13,103 bases of DNA from DATJSJ01 sp035504175. GTDB lineage: Bacteria > Pseudomonadota > Alphaproteobacteria > Acetobacterales > Acetobacteraceae. The position numbers and the translations under genes are program-made. This document shows, piece after piece, positions 7,154 to 13,103 of the stretch (position 1 is the stretch's first letter; every line of letters starts with the position of its first letter). Location of the stretch: NCBI GenBank assembly GCA_035504175.1, contig DATJSJ010000305.1, positions 1 through 13,103 of the forward strand, given 5' to 3'. The notes beneath the pieces were generated by a model. It saw nothing but the letters and a program-made list of their open reading frames with translations. It did no database searches and had not been told where the DNA came from.

Positions 7154-7181
7154 TTGACCATGCAGGAAGCTGCGTCATAGT
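7154..7181 (+). promoter_or_regulatory. probable sigma70-type promoter of the sugar ABC operon
   Basis: TTGACC (7154-7159, 5 of 6 matches to the -35 consensus) is followed after 16 bp by CATAGT (7176-7181, 4 of 6 matches to -10). This is the best promoter pair I found in the gap between ptsI and the binding-protein gene. It would start transcription about 40 bp before the ATG at 7230. Two CATGC direct repeats (7150-7154 and 7159-7163) flank the -35 hexamer and could bind a regulator. Confidence 0.45.
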
Positions 7182-7194
7182 GCCGGCTTGGCAC
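7180..7194. promoter_or_regulatory. possible operator: GTGCC-N5-GGCAC dyad at the transcription start
   Basis: GTGCC (7180-7184) and GGCAC (7190-7194) form a perfect 5-bp dyad with a 5-nt centre. It overlaps the end of the proposed -10 and the expected start point. That position suits a repressor, and a DeoR-family regulator is encoded at the 3' end of the same gene cluster. Function is inferred from position only, and a short dyad of this kind can arise by chance in GC-rich DNA. Confidence 0.3.
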
Positions 7195-7229
7195 GCTGGC
7201 ATATGACCGGCGAAACAGGGAGGACGAGC

Positions 7230-8237
7230 ATGGCGTGGAAAGCGGCCCGGCTCATGCTGGGAGCGGCGCTGGTTGTCGCGGGCGGCCTGTCGCAAGGCGC
7301 GGGCGCCGCGGAACCGATCCGGATCGCCGCGGTGATCAAGGGGCTCGACAACCCATTCTTCCAGTACATGAAGCAGGGCATCGATGCCGCCGCGAAGCAG
7401 CTCGGCGTCGAGGTCACCATCCAGGCGGCGGCCGGCATGGGAGATGCGACCGGGCAGGCGGACCGGCTCTCCGCGCTCGCGTTGCAGAACTACGCCTGCT
7501 ACCTGGTCAACCCGATCAGCGTCAGCAATCTGGTGCAGGCGCTGGTGCCGGTCGCGCGCAAGCACAAGCCGATCGTCAACATCGACAGCGTGGTGGATCC
7601 GGCGCAGGCCAAGGCCGCCGGGTTCGACATCGATACGTATATCGGCACCGACAACGTGGCCGCCGGCCGCATGGCCGGGGACGAGATGCTCAAGCTGCTG
7701 CCGAACGGCGGCAAGGTAGCACTCGTCGCCGGCGTGGTCGGCGATATCGGCAGCAATGCCCGCATCAAGGGATTCCGCGAGGCGACCCAGGGCAAGCTGA
7801 CGATCGTCACCGAAGTCGCCGCAGACTGGGACCGCGAGAAGGCGTTCACCAAGGCGGGCGACATCATCCGCGCCAATCCCGACATCGCCGGGTTCTTCGC
7901 CGCCAATGACGTCATGGCGCTCGGCATCGAGCGTGCGGTGCTGGCCGCCGGCAAGGACAAGCAGATCAAGGTGATCGGGCTCGACGGCATCGTCGATGCG
8001 CTGAAATCGGTGCAGGCCGGGCAGCTCACCGCCACCGTTTCGCAATATCCGTTCGTGGTCGGCGAGATGGGGCTCGAGGCCTGCGTCGCAGCGACCAAGG
8101 GCCATAAGCTGCCGCCCAATGTCGGGGCGCCGGTTCAGCTCATCACCGAGGCGAATGCGGCGACCGCGCTGAAGAACTTCCCGCAGCCGGCCGGCGCCTA
8201 CCCCGATCCGTTCCGCGACATGCTCGCCGCCCAGTGA
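7230..8237 (+). CDS. periplasmic sugar-binding protein of an ABC importer (RbsB/FrcB-like)
   Basis: A 335-residue secreted solute receptor of the periplasmic binding protein type-I sugar family. Residues 1-26 form a Sec signal peptide (basic start, hydrophobic LMLGAALVVAGGL core, likely cut at AGA/AE). The mature protein opens with IRIAAVIKGLDNPFFQYM, matching the IxxxNPFF opening of RbsB-like receptors. It later has FFAANDVMALGIERAV and VIGLDGIVDALKSVQAGQLTATV, both family hallmarks. An excellent Shine-Dalgarno, GGGAGGA (7218-7224), fixes the ATG at 7230 and rules out the upstream in-frame reading. It is the first gene of the operon, behind the promoter at 7154-7181, and its stop overlaps the permease start (GTGA). 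The ligand is likely a monosaccharide or polyol. The sequence alone does not say which. Confidence 0.94.
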   Translation: MAWKAARLMLGAALVVAGGLSQGAGAAEPIRIAAVIKGLDNPFFQYMKQGIDAAAKQLGVEVTIQAAAGMGDATGQADRLSALALQNYACYLVNPISVSNLVQALVPVARKHKPIVNIDSVVDPAQAKAAGFDIDTYIGTDNVAAGRMAGDEMLKLLPNGGKVALVAGVVGDIGSNARIKGFREATQGKLTIVTEVAADWDREKAFTKAGDIIRANPDIAGFFAANDVMALGIERAVLAAGKDKQIKVIGLDGIVDALKSVQAGQLTATVSQYPFVVGEMGLEACVAATKGHKLPPNVGAPVQLITEANAATALKNFPQPAGAYPDPFRDMLAAQ

Positions 8238-9199
8238 GCGTCACGACGGTATCGCAGCGCCGCCCGTGGGCGGCGCTGCTCGATATCTCGTTCTGGGCGG
8301 ACTGGGCCTCGGTCGTCGGACTCGCCGGCCTCCTCATCCTGTTCGGCCTGGCGACGCCGGTGTTTCTCAGCGGGGCCAACATCCAGGCGCTGCTGGTCGC
8401 GGCGGCGATCCTGGTGGTGGTCTCGGTCGGCCAGACCTTCGTCATCGCCACCTCCGGCATCGACCTGACGCTCGCCGCGACGATCACGCTCGGCGCGGTC
8501 TGCCTGGGCGCCGCGACCGCGCACGGGTTCGGAACCCTCGCCGCCTGCGCGCTCGCCGTCGTGGTCGCGACCGCCATCGGCTTCATCAACGGTGTGCTGA
8601 TCACCGCCGGGCGAATTCCGGATTTCGTCGTGACGCTCGGCACGCTCTCCGCGGTCACCGGCATCGGGTTGATCCTCTCGAGCGGCGAGCCGGTGATGGT
8701 GTCGAGCGTGTTCCTGCTGCGCCTCGCCTCCGGCACGATCGGCATCCTTGGCTATCCGGTGCTGGTCGCGGCCGTCGTCGTCGCCGTCGCGCATGTCACG
8801 CTGTATCATACGCGGTTCGGCGTGCATCTGCTCGCGACCGGCGGCCAGGCCGAAAGTGCGCGGTCGATGGGCATCCGCACGGCGCGGATCAAGGTTGCGG
8901 CCTACACGATCTCCGGCCTGTGCGCCGGGATCGCCTCGATCCTGCTGGTGGCGCGGATCGGCTCGGCGGACCCGACGATCAACACGACCCTGCTGCTGAA
9001 TTCCGTCGCCGCCGTGGTGCTGGGCGGCGTCAGCCTGTTCGGCGGCCGCGGCAGCATCCTCGGACCCGTGTTCGGCGCGCTGATGCTGACGGCGCTGGTC
9101 AACGGCCTGACCCTGCTCGGCGTCTCCGCCTTCTACCAGCCGCTCGCGGTCGGCATCATCGTCGTGCTCGCCGCCCTCGTCATGCGATACCAGCAATGA
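8234..9199 (+). CDS. sugar ABC transporter permease (RbsC/FrcC-like)
   Basis: A 321-residue inner-membrane permease of the BPD_transp_2 family, with about eight to ten hydrophobic segments after a short cytosolic N-terminus. Diagnostic parts are ATSGIDLTLAATITLG (about residues 74-89), GRIPDFVVTLGTLS (about 129-142) and GGVSLFGGRGSILGPVFGAL (about 264-283), the usual order for RbsC-type permeases. It would form a homodimeric channel with the ATPase encoded next. The GTG start at 8234 overlaps the stop of the binding-protein gene (GTGA), and its own stop overlaps the next start (ATGA). This tight coupling keeps the subunits in proportion. No alternative start is needed. Confidence 0.95.
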   Translation: MSVTTVSQRRPWAALLDISFWADWASVVGLAGLLILFGLATPVFLSGANIQALLVAAAILVVVSVGQTFVIATSGIDLTLAATITLGAVCLGAATAHGFGTLAACALAVVVATAIGFINGVLITAGRIPDFVVTLGTLSAVTGIGLILSSGEPVMVSSVFLLRLASGTIGILGYPVLVAAVVVAVAHVTLYHTRFGVHLLATGGQAESARSMGIRTARIKVAAYTISGLCAGIASILLVARIGSADPTINTTLLLNSVAAVVLGGVSLFGGRGSILGPVFGALMLTALVNGLTLLGVSAFYQPLAVGIIVVLAALVMRYQQ

Positions 9200-9972
9200 A
9201 CCCGGCACCCGCGGACGCGATCCTCACCTGCGAGCACGTCAACAAGCATTTCGGCGGCGTGCATGCGCTCCGCGATGTCAGTCTCTGGGCGCGTCGCGGC
9301 GAGATCACCGCGATCATCGGCGACAACGGCGCCGGCAAGAGCACGCTGATCCGCTGCCTGGTCGGCGTCGTGATCCCCGAGACCGGCACGGCGACGTTCG
9401 ACGGGCGGCCGGTGCGCTTCGCCAATCCCGATGATGCGCGGCGCGCCGGCATCGAAACCGTGCACCAGAATCTCGCTTTGGTCGACGAGCTCACCGTGGC
9501 GCAGAACCTGTTCCTCAACCGCGAGATGGTGCGGCACATCGGACCGCTGACGCTGCTGAACCGCCGTGGCATGTATCACGAGGCGCGGCACCTGCTGTCG
9601 CGGCTGTCGATCAATGTTCCTTCCGTGCACCAGCGCGTCCGGCGCCTGTCCGGCGGACAGCGCCAGGCGATCGCGATCTGCCGCGCGGTCGGCGTCGGCG
9701 CCCGGCTGGTCGTTATGGACGAGCCGACGGCGGCACTCGGCCTGCAGGAGACGGCCAATGTCGAAGCCCTGATCCGGCGCCTGCGGGACGAGGGTGTGAG
9801 CGTGGTCCTGATCAGCCACAATTTCGACCAGGTGCTGCGGCTGTCCGACCAGGTCTGGGCGATGCGCGCCGGCCGCGTGGTCGGCACCGTGCGCGCCGCC
9901 GAGACGACCGGGAACGAGCTCGTGGCATTGATCACCGGGGCCGGACTGACGCGGAAGGAGAGTGTCGCGTGA
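9196..9972 (+). CDS. sugar ABC transporter ATP-binding protein, single domain (FrcA-like)
   Basis: A 258-residue cytosolic ATPase driving the importer. Walker A is GDNGAGKST (residues 42-50, Lys48). The Q-loop glutamine lies in TVHQNLALVDELT, the signature LSGGQRQ starts at residue 151, Walker B is VVMDEPTAAL with Asp175-Glu176, and the switch histidine is His208 in LISHNFDQV. RbsA, XylG and AraG carry two tandem ATPase domains in about 500 residues. This protein has only one, as in the rhizobial fructose importer FrcBCA, so it must act as a homodimer. The ATG overlaps the permease stop (ATGA), and the stop overlaps the oxidoreductase GTG start (GTGA). The length agrees with FrcA-type proteins, so it is not a truncation. 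Confidence 0.95.
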   Translation: MNPAPADAILTCEHVNKHFGGVHALRDVSLWARRGEITAIIGDNGAGKSTLIRCLVGVVIPETGTATFDGRPVRFANPDDARRAGIETVHQNLALVDELTVAQNLFLNREMVRHIGPLTLLNRRGMYHEARHLLSRLSINVPSVHQRVRRLSGGQRQAIAICRAVGVGARLVVMDEPTAALGLQETANVEALIRRLRDEGVSVVLISHNFDQVLRLSDQVWAMRAGRVVGTVRAAETTGNELVALITGAGLTRKESVA

Positions 9973-11045
9973 GCGTTGTGCGCGTGGGCCTGCTCGGGCT
10001 CGGCGAGGTTGCCCAATCGATCCATCTGCCGGCGCTCGCCGATCTGCACGGCCAGTTTCGCGTCGCCGGCCTCTACGATGTCTCGCCCGGCCTGCTCGCG
10101 CATTGCGCCGCGCGCTACCCGACCGCCCGCACCTACCCTTCCGCCGAGGCGCTGATCGCCGCGCCCGAGATCGATGCGGTGTTCGTGCTCTCGCCCGACG
10201 AGACGCACAGCACCTACGTCGCGGCGGCGATGGACGCGGACAAGCACATCCTGCTGGAGAAGCCGCCCTGCCTGACGCTGCGCGAGATCGACGCGCTGCT
10301 GGCGCGCGCGGAGACGTACCGCAAGGTGCTGTTCGTCGCCTATATGCGCCGCTACGCGCCCGCCTTCCTGGCCGCCAAGGCGGAATTGCCGCCGCATGCG
10401 GAGATCACCCATGTCCGCGTCTACGACCTGATCTCCGAGGGCCCGCATTTCCTGCGCCCGAGCCAGCATGTCTACTATCCGACCGACATCGACCCGGAGC
10501 TGCTGGCCCGCGGCCGCGCGGCACGCGAGGCATTGCTGCGCGAAGTCACGGGCGCGGATGCGCCGCCCGACCTGGTGCGCGCCTATCGCGGGCTGGCGGC
10601 GCTCAGCTCGCACAATCTCTCGGCGATGCGCGAGCTGATCGGCGAGCCGGTCCGCGTCGTCGGTGCGCACCGCAACAATCGCGGCGCCAACACCAGCGTG
10701 ATCTTCGATTACGGCCATTTCACCGCGACCTATGACGCGGTGGTCGACGATCTCGGGCTGTTCGACGCGATGATCGAGGTGCGGTCGAACCGCAAGCGCG
10801 TGCGGATCATCTACGACACGCCCTATATCCGCAGCCTGCCAACCCATCTCGACGTCACCGAAAATCGGGACGGCGAGGTGCACACGCGTCACCTCGGCCC
10901 ACTCTACGCGGACGCTTTCCCGAATGAGCTGCGCGCGTTCCACCGGCACATCCTCGATGGCACGACGCCCAAGACGAACCTCGCCGACGCTCGCCGCGAC
11001 CTCGCCCTCTGGGCGGAGATCATCGACAGGATGAAGCGGGCGTGA
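9969..11045 (+). CDS. Gfo/Idh/MocA-family NAD(P)-dependent oxidoreductase
   Basis: A 358-residue cytosolic dehydrogenase. The N-terminal Rossmann fold starts with RVGLLGLGEVAQSIHLPAL, close to the family's GxGxxA/Q-type NAD(P) site. VLSPDETHSTYVAAAM is followed by ILLEKPPCLT with the family lysine at residue 98 (EKP motif). YMRRYAPAF follows at about residue 120. The C-terminal sheet domain begins near residue 130 and contains a histidine (His215, SSHNLSAMREL) in the place of the usual catalytic histidine. Family members oxidise or reduce sugars, inositols and sugar acids. The substrate here is presumably what the adjacent importer brings in. The GTG start overlaps the ATPase stop (GTGA), so it is the fourth coupled gene of the operon. 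It could alternatively be an epimerase-like or regulatory relative. Confidence 0.9.
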   Translation: MSVVRVGLLGLGEVAQSIHLPALADLHGQFRVAGLYDVSPGLLAHCAARYPTARTYPSAEALIAAPEIDAVFVLSPDETHSTYVAAAMDADKHILLEKPPCLTLREIDALLARAETYRKVLFVAYMRRYAPAFLAAKAELPPHAEITHVRVYDLISEGPHFLRPSQHVYYPTDIDPELLARGRAAREALLREVTGADAPPDLVRAYRGLAALSSHNLSAMRELIGEPVRVVGAHRNNRGANTSVIFDYGHFTATYDAVVDDLGLFDAMIEVRSNRKRVRIIYDTPYIRSLPTHLDVTENRDGEVHTRHLGPLYADAFPNELRAFHRHILDGTTPKTNLADARRDLALWAEIIDRMKRA

Positions 11046-11123
11046 CACACGGGTGGCGGACGACGGTGCGGACGATCGTCCCGGACGGGACGTTTGCGAA
11101 GTAGGGCTGCCGGAGCCAACGCG

Positions 11124-11945
11124 ATGCCGGATTTCGATGCAGCTTCCGCCGCGCCGCCGGACAAGGACTCTGGCGCCAGCGCGCTGCCGGCCTTGCGGCA
11201 GACTCGGATCGGCGAACTTCTGCACGACCGCGGCCAGGTGACGGTCAGCGAACTCATCGCCATCTTCGAGGTCTCGCGGGACACCATCCGCCGCGACCTC
11301 GACATGATGGAGCAGCACGGCCTGCTCGTCCGGACGCATGGCGGCGCCGTCCGCAAGGATCAGATGGTCCGCGTCGATACGACGCTGAACCTGCGCATGA
11401 ATGCTCACGCGGAGGCCAAGCGACGCATCGGGGCCGTCGCCGCGGGTCTCGTCCGCAATGGCGAGACGTTGCTGCTCAACGGCGGCTCCTCGACCTGCGC
11501 CTTCGCCGCCGCCCTCGGCAAGCACCGGGACCTCACCATCGTCACGAACAACCTGCGGGTGGCGCCGGTAACTCCGGCGGCGGCGGTGCGTGCAATCTAC
11601 GTCCTGGGCGGCGCCTATTGGCCGGCGCAGCAGGTGACGATCGGCCCGATCGGTCTGCCGGGTGTCACCGGGTTTGGAGTCGATACGGCGGTCGTCGGCG
11701 TCACCGCCCTGTCCGTCACCGGCATCACGATGGGACGGCTGGACGAGGCGACGGAAACCGCGAGCATGATAGGGCTCGCCCGACGCACGATCGTCCTGGC
11801 GGATCAGAGCAAGTTCAACTCGTCGGCTTTCGCCCTCGTCGCATCGCTCGACCGGATCCAGCATCTCGTCGCCGACGCGCACCCGCCCCCCGACATCGCC
11901 GATGCCCTGGAGCGGTCGGGTGTGCAGTTGATCGTCGCGGAGTGA
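11124..11945 (+). CDS. DeoR-family transcriptional regulator
   Basis: A 273-residue DNA-binding regulator. The N-terminal winged helix-turn-helix lies at about residues 25-76, with VTVSELIAIFEVSRDTIRRD and the very typical MEQHGLLVRTHGGAV wing. The C-terminal DeoR effector domain begins near residue 95. It contains NGGSSTCAFAAAL, LTIVTNNLRVA, VVGVTALSVTGITM and VLADQSKFNSSAF, all in the family order and typical of sensing phosphorylated sugars. I chose the ATG at 11124 because GGAG lies 8 nt upstream. A TTG at 11094 would add ten residues and has no support. It lies 78 bp after the oxidoreductase gene, in the same direction, so it is probably the local repressor of the ABC operon. The dyad at 7180-7194 is a candidate site. 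Confidence 0.92.
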   Translation: MPDFDAASAAPPDKDSGASALPALRQTRIGELLHDRGQVTVSELIAIFEVSRDTIRRDLDMMEQHGLLVRTHGGAVRKDQMVRVDTTLNLRMNAHAEAKRRIGAVAAGLVRNGETLLLNGGSSTCAFAAALGKHRDLTIVTNNLRVAPVTPAAAVRAIYVLGGAYWPAQQVTIGPIGLPGVTGFGVDTAVVGVTALSVTGITMGRLDEATETASMIGLARRTIVLADQSKFNSSAFALVASLDRIQHLVADAHPPPDIADALERSGVQLIVAE

Positions 11946-11981
11946 CGCGATCCGCGCCGCGCGGCACTCGCCCGCCCGGGC

Positions 11982-13067
11982 CTATTCCAGCACTTCCACC
12001 GCCACCGACTTGAACAGCGCCAGCACCGCCCCACCCGGTGCCAATCCCAGCCGCGCCACCGCGTCCGGCGTCACCCGCGCCAGCAGCCGCCCGGATCCGG
12101 CGGCCAACTCCACCAGCGCCGCGTTCCGCGCCGTATCGTGCGCGATCGCGCGCACCTGCGCCTCCACCATGTTGTGCACGCTGATCGCAGCCGGCACCGC
12201 CCGGGCCAGGATCACCTCCCGCGCCGGTACCCGCACCCGCAGTGCCGCCCCCGGCGGCGCCGCAAGCAACGGCACCCAGATCACGACACCGCCCGCCTCG
12301 AGCCGCGTCAGCCGCGCCGCCGCGTCATGCGCTGCGACCCGCACCGCGAGCACGCCACCCGCATCGTCGCGCAGCGCCAGCGGCAAATCCGCCCGCGCCG
12401 CCACCTCCCCGAGCGGCCCCGCCGCCTGCACCCGCCCGCCCTCGATCAGCACCAGCGCGTCCGCGAGCCGTGCCACCTCCTCCAGCGCATGCGTCACGTA
12501 CAGGATCGGCAGGTTGAGCGCCGCCTTCAGCCGCGCCAGATAGGGCAGGATCTCGGCCTTGCGCGCCGCATCCAGGCTGGCCAGCGGCTCGTCCATCAGC
12601 AGCAGCCGGGGCTGCGCCAGCAGCGCCCGCCCGATCGCCACACGCTGCCGCTCGCCGCCCGACAGCGTCGCCGGCCGGCGGCCCAGCAGCCGCCCAATCC
12701 CGAGCAGCTCGACCACCTCACCCATCGCCACCGCCCGCGCCACCCCGCGCGGCACGCGGCGCAGCCCATAGCGCAGGTTCGACTCCACCGAGAGATGCGG
12801 AAACAAACGGGAGTCCTGAAACACCAGGCCAATCCGACGCCGTTCCGCCGGCACCCAGATGCGACGCTCCGAATCCGCCAGCACGACATCGCCGACCGCG
12901 ATCACCGCGAAGTCGGGACGCAGCAGACCGGCAACCGCCGAAATCACCGTCGATTTTCCGGAGCCGGACGGACCAAACAACGCCGTTACCCCGGGCGCCG
13001 GCGCCTCGAAGGTCGCATCCAGCGCGAACGCGCCGAAGCGGTGCCGCAGGCGGACCTGGAGGCTCAT
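11982..13067 (-). CDS. modC: molybdate ABC transporter ATP-binding protein ModC
   Basis: A 361-residue cytosolic ATPase of the ModABC molybdate importer. Walker A is GPSGSGKST (residues 32-40), followed by VFQDSRLFPHLSVESNLRYG, the typical ModC Q-loop region. The signature is LSGGERQRVAIGRALL (about 138), Walker B is LLLMDEPLASLD (about 155-166) and the switch histidine lies in YVTHALEEVARLAD. The last third, from about residue 290 (ISVHNMVEAQVRAI to LFKSVAVEVLE), is the Mop/TOBE molybdate-binding domain that separates ModC from other ATPases. Start ATG at 13065-13067. It converges with the DeoR gene (36 bp between stops, no clear terminator). Upstream DNA is C-rich on this strand with no Shine-Dalgarno. 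An in-frame TGA overlaps the start (ATGA), as expected if modB ends here. Confidence 0.93.
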   Translation of the reverse strand: MSLQVRLRHRFGAFALDATFEAPAPGVTALFGPSGSGKSTVISAVAGLLRPDFAVIAVGDVVLADSERRIWVPAERRRIGLVFQDSRLFPHLSVESNLRYGLRRVPRGVARAVAMGEVVELLGIGRLLGRRPATLSGGERQRVAIGRALLAQPRLLLMDEPLASLDAARKAEILPYLARLKAALNLPILYVTHALEEVARLADALVLIEGGRVQAAGPLGEVAARADLPLALRDDAGGVLAVRVAAHDAAARLTRLEAGGVVIWVPLLAAPPGAALRVRVPAREVILARAVPAAISVHNMVEAQVRAIAHDTARNAALVELAAGSGRLLARVTPDAVARLGLAPGGAVLALFKSVAVEVLE

Positions 13068-13103
13068 GGGGGGGTGGGAAGGAAGATGGGGGGGGGGGGG
13101 GGG
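13068..13103. repeat. poly-G tracts (G7 and terminal G16) upstream of modC
   Basis: Seven G at 13068-13074 directly adjoin the modC start codon (on the plus strand). Sixteen consecutive G at 13088-13103 then run to the edge of the window. On the modC strand this would be a C-run within the 3' end of an upstream gene, expected to be modB, reading Pro residues. A homopolymer that ends exactly at the edge is typical of a contig end or a low-quality read tail, so its length should not be trusted. Confidence 0.8.

Noticed and set aside
9576..11882. 768-codon minus-strand open frame across the ATPase, oxidoreductase and DeoR genes
   Set aside because: It is an antisense shadow with Arg/Asp/Gln-rich composition. 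All three plus-strand genes have intact family motifs.
11946..11981. Possible bidirectional terminator between the DeoR gene and modC
   Set aside because: Only very short dyads (such as GCCCG-CC-CGGGC) are present, with loops too small for a stable hairpin and no T-runs.
1..13103. CRISPR arrays, insertion sequences, phage genes, tRNA or rRNA genes, toxin-antitoxin or defence genes
   Set aside because: I saw no regularly spaced repeats, transposase or integrase motifs, terminal inverted repeats flanking a gene, structured RNA signatures, or defence-type domains. All clear genes are metabolic, transport or regulatory.

Overview
This is a GC-rich (about 70%), densely packed stretch of an alphaproteobacterial chromosome. 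The best guess is Rhodospirillales/Acetobacteraceae. The grounds are a short, kinase-core HprK next to rapZ, EIIA(Man), HPr and enzyme I, very high GC at third codon positions, and GC-rich intergenic hairpins. The family-level placement is inference from style and gene order and was not tested by a search. The 3' end runs into a 16-G homopolymer, which suggests a contig edge.

Layout, left to right. (1) 1-63: two perfect GC-rich inverted repeats. (2) 64-2149: two plus-strand membrane transporters, a YddG/EamA-type drug/metabolite transporter and a CPA1/NhaP2-type cation:proton antiporter without a cytosolic C-terminal domain. (3) 2263-2577, minus strand: a small hypothetical protein with a good GTG start and Shine-Dalgarno. 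A 360-bp stretch without a confident gene follows. (4) 2938-7008: a complete soluble, regulatory PTS operon, hprK-rapZ-manX(EIIA-Man)-ptsH-ptsI, with no EIIB/EIIC permease. (5) 7154-11945: a second operon behind a plausible sigma70-type promoter and inverted repeat. It encodes a periplasmic sugar-binding protein, a permease, a single-domain ATPase (FrcBCA/RbsBCA type), a Gfo/Idh/MocA oxidoreductase and a DeoR-family regulator. Three of its junctions are 4-bp stop/start overlaps. (6) 11982-13067, minus strand: modC, the ATPase of a molybdate importer, whose modA/modB partners would lie beyond the right edge.

How the genes fit together. The PTS genes form a phosphorelay from PEP through EI and HPr(His20) to EIIA(His9), with HprK available to phosphorylate HPr Ser52. 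With no membrane EIIC present, this is most likely a signalling chain rather than a sugar importer. The adjacent ABC operon looks like an uptake-plus-oxidation cassette for an unidentified monosaccharide, polyol or inositol-like compound, probably controlled by its own DeoR protein.

I found no CRISPR array, transposase, phage gene, rRNA or tRNA. The window is mostly ordinary housekeeping and catabolic DNA. I do not see convincing evidence of a new system. The points most worth a second look are the divergent enzyme I, the uncharacterised sugar cassette with its promoter/operator, the small unknown gene with its unusually open upstream region, and the homopolymer at the right end.
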